DNA of 64,000 bases, from NCBI GenBank assembly GCA_028278225.1, contig JANQEU010000099.1:1-64000 (forward strand), in the 5' to 3' direction. This stretch comes from Cyclobacteriaceae bacterium (GTDB lineage Bacteria; Bacteroidota; Bacteroidia; Cytophagales; Cyclobacteriaceae). Position 1 is the stretch's first letter. Each line of letters opens with the position of its first letter. The translations under genes and the position numbers were made by a program. The notes under the pieces were generated by a model. It did not search any database. It saw nothing but the letters and a program-made list of their open reading frames with translations, and was not told the DNA's origin. Below are positions 16,863 through 25,726 of the stretch, piece by piece.

Positions 16863-19274
16863 ATGAAAAAATTTTTAAAAATCACCTTGATCGTTATTGG
16901 ATCCATTATCCTTTTAATAGCCATTGTAGGCTTTGGTGGTTGGTGGTATCTCAAGTCAACTTTTCTGGATTTTGAAGATGATTATGCTGAACGACAGAAA
17001 ATCCGGGAAATCACTGTTGATGGTTATACCTTTCCTGACCGAAATGATAATGGATACCTGGATGTTTACGAGGATGCCAGGGAATCAACGGGCGAAAGGG
17101 TTGAGAACCTCCTTTCTCAAATGACAATCGATGAAAAGATTCACTTACTCAAAGGCTCCGGAATGGCATCTGGTATGGGAATAGTTGAACCCGGAGAAGG
17201 AGTCCCTGGTGCAGTTGGAACAATTGTTCCAACACCCAGATTGGGGTTGCCTACCATTTATTTGTCAGACGGCCCTGCCGGGCTAAGAATCGAACCGAAT
17301 CGTGAAGGGGAAGAGCGCACCTATTATTGTACAGCCTTTCCTATAGGTACATTACTGGCATCAACATGGAATACGGAACTGGTGGAATCAGTCGGGATTG
17401 CCATGGGTAAGGAGGCCCTTGAATACGGAATTGATGTTATTCTGGGGCCAGGTGCGAACATTCATCGTCATCCATTCTGTGGAAGAAACTTTGAGTACTA
17501 CTCGGAGGATCCGGTTCTCACGGGTGAAATAGGTGCAGCCATGGTAAACGGAATCGAATCTAATGGTGTTGGTACTTCTGTTAAGCACTTTGTTGCAAAT
17601 AACCAGGAAACGAACAGGAATTTTAATGATTCAAGGTTGTCCGAGCGCGCCTTGCGTGAAATCTATCTCAGGGGCTTTGAAATAATTGTCAAAAAATCCC
17701 AGCCTTGGACAATTATGTCGTCATATAATATGGTAAATGGGACTTACGCAACTGAGAGCCGGTATTTACTTTCTGATATACTTCGGGGTGAATGGGGATT
17801 CGAAGGACTGGTAATGTCGGATTGGTTTGGGGGTCAGGATGCGGTCGCGCAAATAAGTGCTGGAAATGATCTTTTAGAACCAGGAACAAAACGTCAGTGG
17901 AAAGCGCTGAAGGAGGGTTATGAAGAAGGAAATCTGTCTATCTATCACATTGATACTTCCGTTAGAAGGATTTTGAAACTGATCATTGAATCCAGGAAAA
18001 TGGAGAATTACAAAAATGGCAATGATCCGGACCTGGATGCCCATGCATTGCTTACAAGAAAATCTGCCGCCGAAGGCATGATTTTGTTGAAGAATGAGAA
18101 CACTTTACCGTTAGACAATAATTTAAATATAGCCTTGCTGGGTGTTACCTCTTATGACTTTATCGCAGGTGGTACAGGTTCCGGAGATGTAAATGAGGCC
18201 TACACTATCTCACTTGAGAAAGGACTGGAAAATGCCGGATTTGAAATCAACGTGGCGGCAAGGAATGCTTTTCTCTCACACAAAGAAGCTAACGCCGAAA
18301 AGTTCGTCAAACCGGAAGGGATGAGTGCTATGATGACTCCCTATGACCCACCTCAAATTATTTATCCCCCAGAACTCATTGAAAAAATTGTCAACAGCTC
18401 CGATGTGGCCATAATTACTATTGGCAGGAATAGTGGTGAAGGTGGTGATCGGGTCGAAGTAGATGATTTTCTGCTCAAAGCCGAAGAACAGGATTTGATT
18501 TCGAAAGTTTGTCAACCGTTTCATGCTGCGGGAAAGAAGGTAATTGTGGTATTGAACATTGGTGGTGTGATTGAAACAGCATCCTGGAAAGATCTACCTG
18601 ATGCTATTCTGTTGGCCTGGCAGGGGGGGCAGGAAGGAGGTAATTCCGTAGCAGACATTCTCAATGGCCAAGTCAATCCGTCAGGGAAGCTGCCAATGAC
18701 TTTTCCCGTACATATCGATGATCATGCCTCAAACTCCAACTTCCCTCTTCAGGGGGGATCCATGAACTTAACGACGATGTTTTTTGGCGATCCGGATAAA
18801 CCGGAGGAAGAAAAGATCCGAAATGTGGATTATACAGTTTATGATGAGGGAATTTATGTAGGTTATCGGCACTTTGACAAAGCTAATTTGGAGGTTTCTT
18901 ATCCCTTTGGATACGGACTTTCTTACACAAATTTTGAATTTGGAAATATGGAAGTCACTTTGGAAATGGATACTATCAATGTCGTCGTAGCTGTTACAAA
19001 CACCGGTGACCAGGCAGGAAAAGAAGTGGTGCAGGTTTATGTATCAAAGACTGACCCCACCATAGATCGGCCGATTCAGGAGCTTAAAGCTTTTGAAAAA
19101 ACAAGAAATCTGGCACCCGGTGCAACTCAGAATGTTATGATAAGCTTTCCTGTTTCCGAATTAAGTCACTGGGATGATGTTAGTGCCGGTTGGATTGTAG
19201 AAAAAGGGCCGTACACTATTAAGTCCGGTTCTTCTTCACGGGATATCAGGAAAACCGTGAAAATAGTAATTTAA
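16863..19274 (+). CDS. Glycoside hydrolase family 3 (beta-glucosidase-like)
   Basis: The ATG at 16863 is preferred because it directly precedes a membrane-anchor signal (MKKFLKITLIVIGSIILLIA); the frame is open 24 codons upstream without a better start. The 803-residue protein has the GH3 N-terminal barrel, with nucleophile Asp at about 320 in VMSDWFGG and substrate-binding KHFVANNQE, the GH3 C-terminal alpha/beta domain, and a fibronectin type III-like domain at the end. A calcium-loop-like segment, DRNDNGYLDVYED, precedes the catalytic domain, as in many Bacteroidota GH3 enzymes. It is likely periplasmic and hydrolyses terminal beta-linked sugars. It may belong to the same locus or be separately expressed, as 162 bases precede it. 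Confidence 0.92.
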   Translation: MKKFLKITLIVIGSIILLIAIVGFGGWWYLKSTFLDFEDDYAERQKIREITVDGYTFPDRNDNGYLDVYEDARESTGERVENLLSQMTIDEKIHLLKGSGMASGMGIVEPGEGVPGAVGTIVPTPRLGLPTIYLSDGPAGLRIEPNREGEERTYYCTAFPIGTLLASTWNTELVESVGIAMGKEALEYGIDVILGPGANIHRHPFCGRNFEYYSEDPVLTGEIGAAMVNGIESNGVGTSVKHFVANNQETNRNFNDSRLSERALREIYLRGFEIIVKKSQPWTIMSSYNMVNGTYATESRYLLSDILRGEWGFEGLVMSDWFGGQDAVAQISAGNDLLEPGTKRQWKALKEGYEEGNLSIYHIDTSVRRILKLIIESRKMENYKNGNDPDLDAHALLTRKSAAEGMILLKNENTLPLDNNLNIALLGVTSYDFIAGGTGSGDVNEAYTISLEKGLENAGFEINVAARNAFLSHKEANAEKFVKPEGMSAMMTPYDPPQIIYPPELIEKIVNSSDVAIITIGRNSGEGGDRVEVDDFLLKAEEQDLISKVCQPFHAAGKKVIVVLNIGGVIETASWKDLPDAILLAWQGGQEGGNSVADILNGQVNPSGKLPMTFPVHIDDHASNSNFPLQGGSMNLTTMFFGDPDKPEEEKIRNVDYTVYDEGIYVGYRHFDKANLEVSYPFGYGLSYTNFEFGNMEVTLEMDTINVVVAVTNTGDQAGKEVVQVYVSKTDPTIDRPIQELKAFEKTRNLAPGATQNVMISFPVSELSHWDDVSAGWIVEKGPYTIKSGSSSRDIRKTVKIVI

Positions 19275-19636
19275 TTAACTGGAATACAGCATCCTTTTGA
19301 AGAGGATATGCCTGTTTGTCTTATATATCCGTGGAATTAGAGCAGTTTAAGGTGTTTCATTAAACCCTCATCCTAAAAGACTTCATATCTTCTGATACTT
19401 GTCCCGCTTATGGTAGCCTGGGATTTTGCCACCGGATTTTAGCGAAGAAACAAAACGTCAAGCGAAAGTGAAGGCAGGATACCAGTGTGAATGTACAATG
19501 GGAAAGTGCCATTAACTCTCAATCCCGATAGTAGTTTTTGTAGTCGTTTGCACTCAAGTTTATAACTGATTTACAGATACTTATAAAAATGGGATTACAT
19601 TCTTATTTTTGGTATTGAATTTTTTATCCTGATATC
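19275..19636. other. Intergenic region before the amidohydrolase gene
   Basis: This 362-base gap contains no convincing gene. Its 3' part holds copy 2 of the promoter-like element (19537-19568). The middle part, about 19410-19500, has imperfect inverted segments around GCCTGGGATTTTGCC and GGCAGGATACCAG, possibly a decayed repeat or terminator. Confidence 0.45.
19537..19568 (+). promoter_or_regulatory. Promoter-like element with conserved spacer, copy 2
   Basis: TTTG at 19537-19540 is followed after 20 bases by TATAACTG at 19561-19568. The spacer TAGTCGTTTGCACTCAAGTT matches copies 1 and 3. It lies 68 bases upstream of the GTG start of the amidohydrolase gene, so it probably drives that gene independently of the LacI-controlled operon. 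Confidence 0.5.
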
Positions 19637-21205
19637 GTGACCATTCGACTCTTACTCATTCTGACTGCAATTCAACTTTTTTCCTGTTCAGAAAAAAAGC
19701 GGACACTGGACGTACTGATAATGAATGGCCAGGTGATAGATGGTACTGGAAATGCAGCATATTTCGCTGATATCGGCATTGCCAGAGACACTATTGTTTT
19801 TGTTGATACATCTTACACCCGGGGCTGGAAAACGAGAAGAACAATTGATGCTAAAGGATATATAGTATCTCCGGGATTTATCGATCCGCATACACACGCC
19901 GGGGGAGATCTGAGGGACTCAATTCGAAATTCAAATATCAATTACGTCATGCAGGGTGTAACAACCGTGTTTGTGGGAAACGATGGAAGAAGTGCCCGGG
20001 ATATTGAAGCCCAATTTACCAGATGGGAAAGTCAGGGTATCGGAACAAATGCTGTCACCTATGTTGGTCACGGGACGGTGAGGCGGATGGTGATGGGAAT
20101 GCGTGATAACGAACCTACCCTGGAGGAAATGGGTAGCATGAAAGCCCTGGTCAGGAAGGCCATGGAGGCAGGAGCTATAGGCCTGTCAAGCGGTTTGTAT
20201 TATGCCCCGGCGAGTTATGCCAATACCAGGGAAGTTATTGAATTGGCAAGGGTCGTGGCGGAGTTTGGAGGAAACTATGATGTCCACATAAGGGATGAGA
20301 GTTCCTACAATGTGGGTCTTCTCGGGGCGATTGAAGAAACAATCCGAATTTCTGAGCTGGCCGGTATTCCCGGACACATAGCGCATATTAAATGTCTTGG
20401 TGTGGATGTGTGGGGCAAGAGCAACGACGCTATTCGCCTGGTTGAAAATGCCCGGAGCAGGGGAGTCGCAATCACTGCTGATCAATATCCTTATACAGCC
20501 TCAGGAACAAGTATCACAGGCGCATTGGTACCAAGATGGTTTTTGGCAGGAGATGAGGAAGTCGGGGAGAAACTTGATGATCCGGAAATCCGGTCCAGGT
20601 TAGCAGTTGATATGAAAGAAAACCTGAGAAGAAGAGGTGGTCCTGACAGGTTGTTGATCACACGTCCCAATGATCAAAATAAAGAACTGAAGGGCCTGAC
20701 ACTGCAAGAGGCTGCGAACAAGTGGGACATGGATCCGGTGGAAGCAGCAATTGAAATACTTCGTCAGGGAGGGTCAGCGCTTGGCTCTTTCAACATGCAG
20801 GAAGAAGATATTACGAATTTCATGAGACAATCATGGGTGATGACAGGTTCTGACGGTAGCCGAGGACACCCGAGAAAATTCGGTTCATATCCGAAGAAAA
20901 TCAGGGAGTACGTAATGAATAAAGGAGTACTTACGCTGGAGGAAATGATTTACCGGAGTTCCACTCTGCCTGCCATGACATTTAAAATCCAAAAACGAGG
21001 TGTACTTAAACCCGGCAATTATGCGGATATCATCATTTTTAAACCCGGGGAGGTCAGGGACCATGCAACTTTCGAAAATCCGGAAGAACTGTCGGAAGGT
21101 ATGTATTATGTATTGGTCAATGGACAGACAGCCATTGACAAGGGAGTTTACACCGGAGCCCTGGCGGGCAGGGGATTAAAGAGGGAGCAACAGAATGGCA
21201 ACTAA
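19637..21205 (+). CDS. N-acyl-D-amino-acid deacylase-like amidohydrolase lipoprotein
   Basis: Translation probably starts at GTG 19637, giving 522 residues with a lipoprotein signal (RLLLILTAIQLFSCSEKK). The amidohydrolase-superfamily metal centre of D-aminoacylases is visible: DPHTHAGG, HIRDESS, GHIAHIKCLG and the GSDGSRGHPRKFG segment. Members hydrolyse N-acyl-D-amino acids or D-amino-acid-containing dipeptides. The lipid anchor suggests a periplasmic site. It follows the GH3 gene but has its own promoter-like element, so a link to the ribose locus is uncertain. Annotation to the family is firm; the substrate is not known. Confidence 0.85.
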   Translation: MTIRLLLILTAIQLFSCSEKKRTLDVLIMNGQVIDGTGNAAYFADIGIARDTIVFVDTSYTRGWKTRRTIDAKGYIVSPGFIDPHTHAGGDLRDSIRNSNINYVMQGVTTVFVGNDGRSARDIEAQFTRWESQGIGTNAVTYVGHGTVRRMVMGMRDNEPTLEEMGSMKALVRKAMEAGAIGLSSGLYYAPASYANTREVIELARVVAEFGGNYDVHIRDESSYNVGLLGAIEETIRISELAGIPGHIAHIKCLGVDVWGKSNDAIRLVENARSRGVAITADQYPYTASGTSITGALVPRWFLAGDEEVGEKLDDPEIRSRLAVDMKENLRRRGGPDRLLITRPNDQNKELKGLTLQEAANKWDMDPVEAAIEILRQGGSALGSFNMQEEDITNFMRQSWVMTGSDGSRGHPRKFGSYPKKIREYVMNKGVLTLEEMIYRSSTLPAMTFKIQKRGVLKPGNYADIIIFKPGEVRDHATFENPEELSEGMYYVLVNGQTAIDKGVYTGALAGRGLKREQQNGN

Positions 21206-21250
21206 TATACCAGTCACTACAGGATAATATGAAAGCCCTATCTTGTACGT

Positions 21251-21742
21251 ATGAAAGAGTTAATCAAAAATCCCATTTTTCAGGGCTTTGGGCTGATATT
21301 AGGGGCAATTGCCTCAATAATAACAATTGTCAGTACTGATATGAGTTGGCTTATTGATCATATCAGGCAACATCCCATAGAATATCTAGCATTATTCTTA
21401 TGGGTTCTTGCCTTTCTAGCATGGTTATTTGTTAGATGGCTAAATCGGAAGCACAAACGGATTAAAGATTCTTTACAGTTGTTAAGGGAATATATTATTC
21501 TAGTAAACCACAATCATATCGACAAGAGTGAGCATAACATAAAGGCTTACAGTAAGGTATTTACTTTCATTGTGGGAAATATTGATGAGGTAAGAAAAGA
21601 AGTTGGATTGAAAATTAAAAAGGGAGTTGTCGATGTAACTGATCTGGCAAAAGCCAAAGAGATAAGATTTAAAGAAAAATTTGGGACGCTTGATAGGAAG
21701 TTAGAAAAACTTATTGGAGAGAGGGAAAATAAGATTATTTAG
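21251..21742 (+). CDS. Small membrane protein of unknown function
   Basis: This 163-residue protein has two hydrophobic helices, about residues 10-32 (FQGFGLILGAIASIITIVST) and 44-63 (EYLALFLWVLAFLAWLFV), followed by a long charged C-terminal part that is Lys/Glu-rich and probably helical or coiled-coil. I recognise no family. It lies 45 bases after the amidohydrolase gene and may be cotranscribed. The charged tail should be cytoplasmic. Confidence 0.6.
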   Translation: MKELIKNPIFQGFGLILGAIASIITIVSTDMSWLIDHIRQHPIEYLALFLWVLAFLAWLFVRWLNRKHKRIKDSLQLLREYIILVNHNHIDKSEHNIKAYSKVFTFIVGNIDEVRKEVGLKIKKGVVDVTDLAKAKEIRFKEKFGTLDRKLEKLIGERENKII

Positions 21743-21891
21743 TAATTAATCGTTCATAAGTCAATCCACTTTCAGATTGCTCCAAAAAGTTGTTGAACAT
21801 CAATTGTGCCCGTTACCTGTCGTATTATATCCAGTGGAAAATTCATCCAGGTAAGTAATATATAGTTGCCAACAGAATCAATAATTATCCT

Positions 21892-21923
21892 TTTGTAGTT
21901 GTTAGCACTTGAATTTATACTTT
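21892..21923 (+). promoter_or_regulatory. Promoter-like element with conserved spacer, copy 3
   Basis: TTTG at 21892-21895 is followed after 20 bases by TATACTTT at 21916-21923. The spacer TAGTTGTTAGCACTTGAATT is conserved with copies 1 and 2. It ends 35 bases before the start codon of the zinc-ribbon gene, a position well suited to a promoter. Confidence 0.5.
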
Positions 21924-21958
21924 AAACGGCGTAGTTTAGAAAATTTAACTGCAACTGT

Positions 21959-22315
21959 ATGGAAGACAAGCAATGCCTGGAGTGCGGGAGACCTTTTCAA
22001 GGCAGGTCAGATAAAAAGTTTTGCACGGATGCCTGCAGAAATGCTTACAACAACCGGCAGAAAGGTGCATATCTTAATCATGTGCGGAATATCAATAATA
22101 TACTTGGGAAGAACCGGAGAATACTGGAGAAAATGAATCCCGGAGGCAAGACGAAGACCCACAAGGATAAAATGGTTAAGGAAGGATTTGACTTCAATTA
22201 TTTTACCAGTATTTACAAGAACAGGGCCGGAGACGAATACAGGTTTTGCTATGAGCAGGGCTACCTGGATACCGGGGGCGGATTTTACCTGCTTGTCAAA
22301 AGAGAGGATAATTAA
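21959..22315 (+). CDS. Small zinc-ribbon protein of unknown function
   Basis: The 118-residue protein begins with a compact four-Cys motif, CLECGRPFQGRSDKKFC followed by CRNAYNN, in which CxxC and CxxxC pairs suggest one zinc ion. The remainder is basic (NHVRNINNILGKNRRILEKM, then a Lys-rich stretch) and ends in a short aromatic beta-like segment. Similar Cys-containing N-termini occur in small Bacteroidota hypothetical proteins. Nucleic-acid binding is plausible but inferred. It has its own upstream promoter-like element and no obvious operon partner. Confidence 0.7.
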   Translation: MEDKQCLECGRPFQGRSDKKFCTDACRNAYNNRQKGAYLNHVRNINNILGKNRRILEKMNPGGKTKTHKDKMVKEGFDFNYFTSIYKNRAGDEYRFCYEQGYLDTGGGFYLLVKREDN

Positions 22316-22420
22316 TCCAACTTTGTCAAATTAAAAAGATTGTCACATTTAGGCTTCTCGAAATGGGACACTCTCATTCGAAAAATCGAAACCTGACGAA
22401 GTAAGATTAACCGTAAATTC

Positions 22421-22843
22421 CTAGTTTAAATTCTGCAGAAGGTAACGGAGAAGATCGGTTGTTGTCACTATTCCGATAACATGATGCTCCTCATCTTCTA
22501 CCGGCAAAGCATGATATTCGGACTTACTAAGGATATGAGCTACTTCTTTGATCGAATCCGTGCCTTTTACGGTTTTCGGATTGCTTGTCATTACCTGGGG
22601 GATGGTGAGCATCTTCAGTATTGATTCGTCAATTTCTTCCTGCTCCTCAAACAATCCCCCGAAGGTAAGCCTGTTCACGTCCGTCCTGCTGATAATCCCA
22701 ACAACAACACTGCCCTCCAGTACGGGTATATGCCTGACTTTGTTCTTTTTTATCAGATCAATAACTTCAAACAGATTACTATCCTGCTGCACACTTGCTA
22801 CATTCTTTGTCATAATCTGTGAAATGGGTTCCATGGCTTTCAT
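22421..22843 (-). CDS. CBS-domain pair protein
   Basis: This 140-residue cytoplasmic protein consists of two CBS motifs in tandem (about residues 8-62 and 82-138). Typical segments are VRHIPVLEGSVVVGIISRTDV and YHALPVEDEEHHVIGIVTTTDL. Stand-alone CBS pairs usually bind adenine nucleotides and regulate partner proteins. No partner is evident among its neighbours. The gene is monocistronic on the minus strand, with the fasciclin gene and a terminator upstream. Confidence 0.88.
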   Translation of the reverse strand: MKAMEPISQIMTKNVASVQQDSNLFEVIDLIKKNKVRHIPVLEGSVVVGIISRTDVNRLTFGGLFEEQEEIDESILKMLTIPQVMTSNPKTVKGTDSIKEVAHILSKSEYHALPVEDEEHHVIGIVTTTDLLRYLLQNLN

Positions 22844-22960
22844 AGCTCAAAACTTTAGGGTGATAACCAAAAAATTCTTAATTGAATATAGCTCCGTATT
22901 GCCTGAAGCCGCCTGCTAATAATCAGTGAGAATTTTGATTTTTGTTAGAGAATTACAACT

Positions 22961-22990
22961 AAAAAGGAGCAGAATGAACTGCTCCTTTTT
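22961..22990. terminator. Bidirectional intrinsic terminator
   Basis: The arms 22961-22972 and 22979-22990 form a perfect 12-base stem with a 6-base loop (AATGAA), with A-run and T-run on either side. On the minus strand it follows the fasciclin gene and should end that transcript before the CBS gene. Confidence 0.85.
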
Positions 22991-23018
22991 GAATGTGTAT
23001 TGATCCTGAGGGACCAAA

Positions 23019-23939
23019 TCAAGGTAGCAACACCTGATCTATGACATGAATTACACCATTTGTTGCCTGAATATCTGTAAGTACTACATTGGACTTGTTG
23101 TCATTTGCATCGGTGATCGATACTCCTGAACTCAAATCAATGGTGAACTTCGATCCACTGAGTCCCTCGACCTCCTGACCATCACTAAGATCACCGGAAG
23201 TTACATTGGCCGGGCTAACAACGTGATAGGTCAGCACGTCGGTGAGTTGTTCGATACTCAGACCTGCGACTACCTCCGAAATAGCGTCAAACGCCTCATC
23301 CACTGGAGCGAATACCGTGAAAGGACCTTCTTCCTGAAGTACAGGCACAAGGTCAGCGGCAGACAGGGCGTTTACCAATTCCGTGAAATTTTCATTGGCC
23401 AGAGCATGCCCCACAACATCCAAAGGCAATATGACTTCATCGATCACATGAATAACGCCGTTTGAAGCAATAATATCCGTGGAAGTCACGGATGCTGTAT
23501 TATTCAAAGACACTCCATCGGAACCTTTTGCAATTTGAACCGACAAATTTGATTTGTCAGGACCTGCAGCTGAAGCTGTACTCACATAGGTAATTCCTTC
23601 GGAGATTTGGGACGACGCCACCTCCACACTGAGTACATGGTACAGTAGTATGTCCGTAAGATCTTCATCTGACAGGGTATTCAGGTCTACTCCTAATTTA
23701 TCAAACGCTTCGTTTGTCGGAGCAAATACCGTGAAAGATCCTTCACCGTTCAGTACACTCGCCAGGCCTGTTCTTTCCAGTGCAGAGACCAGGGTGGCAA
23801 AAGAATCATTCGAAGCTGCGATCTCTGCGATTGTGTCCGGACCTTTTGGTCCATCGTCATTGTCGTCACTACAATTTACCAAAATCATAGACGACACCAG
23901 AAGCAAAAAGAGTCTAAAATATTTCATCTTGTTATTCAT
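23019..23939 (-). CDS. Fasciclin (FAS1) two-domain lipoprotein
   Basis: The start is placed at the ATG at 23939; an upstream in-frame TTG at 23999 would add 20 residues before the signal sequence and is unlikely. The product (306 residues) has a lipoprotein signal ending MILVNCSDD and two FAS1 domains (about residues 35-165 and 170-306). Each shows the family's FTVFAP motif (FTVFAPTNEAFDKL, FTVFAPVDEAFDAI) and the H2-type YHV box plus GVIHVIDEV/GVIHVIDQV. FAS1 proteins mediate adhesion or matrix contacts. The lipid anchor indicates an envelope location. A terminator follows. Confidence 0.92.
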   Translation of the reverse strand: MNNKMKYFRLFLLLVSSMILVNCSDDNDDGPKGPDTIAEIAASNDSFATLVSALERTGLASVLNGEGSFTVFAPTNEAFDKLGVDLNTLSDEDLTDILLYHVLSVEVASSQISEGITYVSTASAAGPDKSNLSVQIAKGSDGVSLNNTASVTSTDIIASNGVIHVIDEVILPLDVVGHALANENFTELVNALSAADLVPVLQEEGPFTVFAPVDEAFDAISEVVAGLSIEQLTDVLTYHVVSPANVTSGDLSDGQEVEGLSGSKFTIDLSSGVSITDANDNKSNVVLTDIQATNGVIHVIDQVLLP

Positions 23940-24107
23940 TTTCTGGGACAACCAAATAGACGAAATATTGTTTAATATTTTCTTGTAAAAATTAAACAAA
24001 AATAAAATACATTACCAGTGGCCGCATCACCACCTGGCAAAATATTACAAACTATATGCAACCTTTTGATGGAGATCGCATCATATTAATAAACAAATAA
24101 AAGGATA

Positions 24108-25145
24108 ATGAAAAAAGTACTATTGGTCAATTTCCTTATTCTACCGCTTCTGGTCAATGCGGGTGATTTTGGCATACCGGCAAAGAAATGGTTGATTGGA
24201 TTTGGGAACTCTCCGATTTTCACCGGAATACGGTTCAATTTCGCGGATCGTGACATTGAAAGAATAAATGGATTGTCATTTACGATGTGGCAGCCCAAAC
24301 ATGATGATGGAGGCGGGTCTGTCAATGGGATCAGCATGGGTTTGCCAATGGCTGGCGGAACGGCGACCAGGAACGGCATAAACCTGGGAGTGGCGGGCGT
24401 TAGTGCCAATGAGAGTTTGAACGGCATAAACTTTGGAGGTCTCGGTGCCGGAGCCGGCGGAAGCGTCAATGGTATTAATATAGGTGGCCTGGGTGTTGGA
24501 AGTGGAGGAGGCCTGAATGGCCTGAACGTGGCTGGAATGGGCCTTGGTTCGGGAGGAGATGTCACCGGAATAAGTTTTGCTGCTTTGGGCGTAGGAGCCG
24601 GAGGCGATCTGAAAGGAATTAACCTGGCCGGCCTCGGAGCAGGTGCAGGTGGCGATGTTAAGGGCTTCAATGTCGGAATGGTAGGCATTGGTGCGGGAGG
24701 AGACATGGCAGGTATCAATTTTGGTGGAGTTGGCATGGGAGCCGGAGGATCGGTAGTGGGGATCAATATCGGTGGCGTAGGTGTAGGAGCAGGTGAGAAA
24801 CTTGTGGGATTAAATTTTGCGCTGGTCGGGGTTGGATCGCCCGAAGTAAAAGGTATAAGCCTGGCCGGTGTAGTCGGAGGGAATAAAGTTGTGGGTATTT
24901 CCATAGCTCCGGCGTTGGTCAAAGTAGGAGATAAGAGCAGCAAGCCTGAAGATGAAATTGAAATGAAGGGGATTGCCATAGCCCCTGTGACTCATATAAA
25001 AGGACAAAATAATGGCGTATGCATCGGTATAGTCAACATTGCCGAAGGAGGTAAAGGATTTCAAATTGGAGTACTCAACCACAATCCGAACAACCCCAGG
25101 GGGTTGAGATGGCTGCCGGTCTTCAACGCAAGTTTTGGTAAGTAG
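24108..25145 (+). CDS. Surface protein of 16-residue glycine-rich repeats
   Basis: The 345-residue protein has a signal peptide (MKKVLLVNFLILPLLVNAG) and then, from about residue 80, roughly 14 units of a 16-residue repeat of the form NGINhGGhGhGAGGSV (h = hydrophobic). The first ten are nearly in register; later ones degenerate and one has an insertion (KVGDKSSKPEDEIEM). The alternating hydrophobic/Gly pattern suggests a beta-solenoid. It resembles the LA_2272-type surface repeat seen in Leptospira and Bacteroidota proteins, without known function. GGAG-like sequence precedes the ATG, and a terminator follows, so the gene is monocistronic. The 48-base DNA repeat creates a long antisense frame that I regard as artefact. 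Confidence 0.8.
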   Translation: MKKVLLVNFLILPLLVNAGDFGIPAKKWLIGFGNSPIFTGIRFNFADRDIERINGLSFTMWQPKHDDGGGSVNGISMGLPMAGGTATRNGINLGVAGVSANESLNGINFGGLGAGAGGSVNGINIGGLGVGSGGGLNGLNVAGMGLGSGGDVTGISFAALGVGAGGDLKGINLAGLGAGAGGDVKGFNVGMVGIGAGGDMAGINFGGVGMGAGGSVVGINIGGVGVGAGEKLVGLNFALVGVGSPEVKGISLAGVVGGNKVVGISIAPALVKVGDKSSKPEDEIEMKGIAIAPVTHIKGQNNGVCIGIVNIAEGGKGFQIGVLNHNPNNPRGLRWLPVFNASFGK

Positions 25146-25172
25146 GTTTAGAAGGGACTGCTCTTCTTTTAA

Positions 25173-25200
25173 GGGGATAGTGATGACTGTCCCTTTTTTT
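25173..25200 (+). terminator. Intrinsic terminator of the glycine-rich repeat gene
   Basis: GGGATAG pairs with CTGTCCC (one T-G pair) around loop TGATGA, and the stem runs into a T-run of seven to eight bases. It lies about 30 bases after the stop codon. Confidence 0.75.
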
Positions 25201-25240
25201 ATGCCGGTACTTCACATAATTATGTAGTTTAGGGAGTTGA

Positions 25241-25726
25241 ATGCCCGGAAAAAGCAGTTCCATGAAATTGACATCTGTTATCTTGATCATAGGGTTGATC
25301 TCATGCACCCCTATTGATCAAACAAAAAATTCGATAAGTGAGGAAGAATCCTCCAAACTGATTGACAGATGGCTCGAGCTATGGGCATCCTACGACATTG
25401 ACCTTTTAGGGGAAATCTTCTGGAACAATCCGGCGTTAACCTATTTCTCTTCGGAAAAAGAAGGTTTGATCAGGGGGTTTGAAAACCTCATTCCGCATCA
25501 TGAAGGATTTGGATTTGTAAGTGGGGGAAAAGTTCCTGAAAAGTCCCTTTGGTTAGAAGCGTTGGATTTCACAAACCATGGAGATGTCGTGGTGGTAAAT
25601 GCGATCTGGTTTTTCGGAAACAGGTCGGAATTGAATCCTCAAAACGGACCTGTTACATTTGTTTTGGTCAGGACCGATGATCAATTGGTCAGAATTGCCC
25701 ATACTCATTTTGCGAATTATAACTGA
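25241..25726 (+). CDS. NTF2/SnoaL-like putative lipoprotein
   Basis: The 161-residue product has a lipoprotein signal (MKLTSVILIIGLISC from the ATG at 25262; the upstream ATG at 25241 has a better GGAG ribosome site). The mature part has the length and pattern of an NTF2/SnoaL-like cone fold: an N-terminal helix pair (LIDRWLELWASYDIDLLGEIFW), a central loop and four long strands ending TFVLVRTDDQLVRIAHTHF. I cannot name a substrate. The resemblance is from overall pattern, not from a conserved motif. Confidence 0.6.
   Translation: MPGKSSSMKLTSVILIIGLISCTPIDQTKNSISEEESSKLIDRWLELWASYDIDLLGEIFWNNPALTYFSSEKEGLIRGFENLIPHHEGFGFVSGGKVPEKSLWLEALDFTNHGDVVVVNAIWFFGNRSELNPQNGPVTFVLVRTDDQLVRIAHTHFANYN

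Noticed and set aside
24086-24979. Long minus-strand open frame (about 297 codons), proline- and threonine-rich
   Set aside because: It is antisense to the glycine-rich repeat gene; its PTPP-type repeats are the mirror of the GxGAGG coding repeats, and the plus-strand frame has a signal peptide and terminator.
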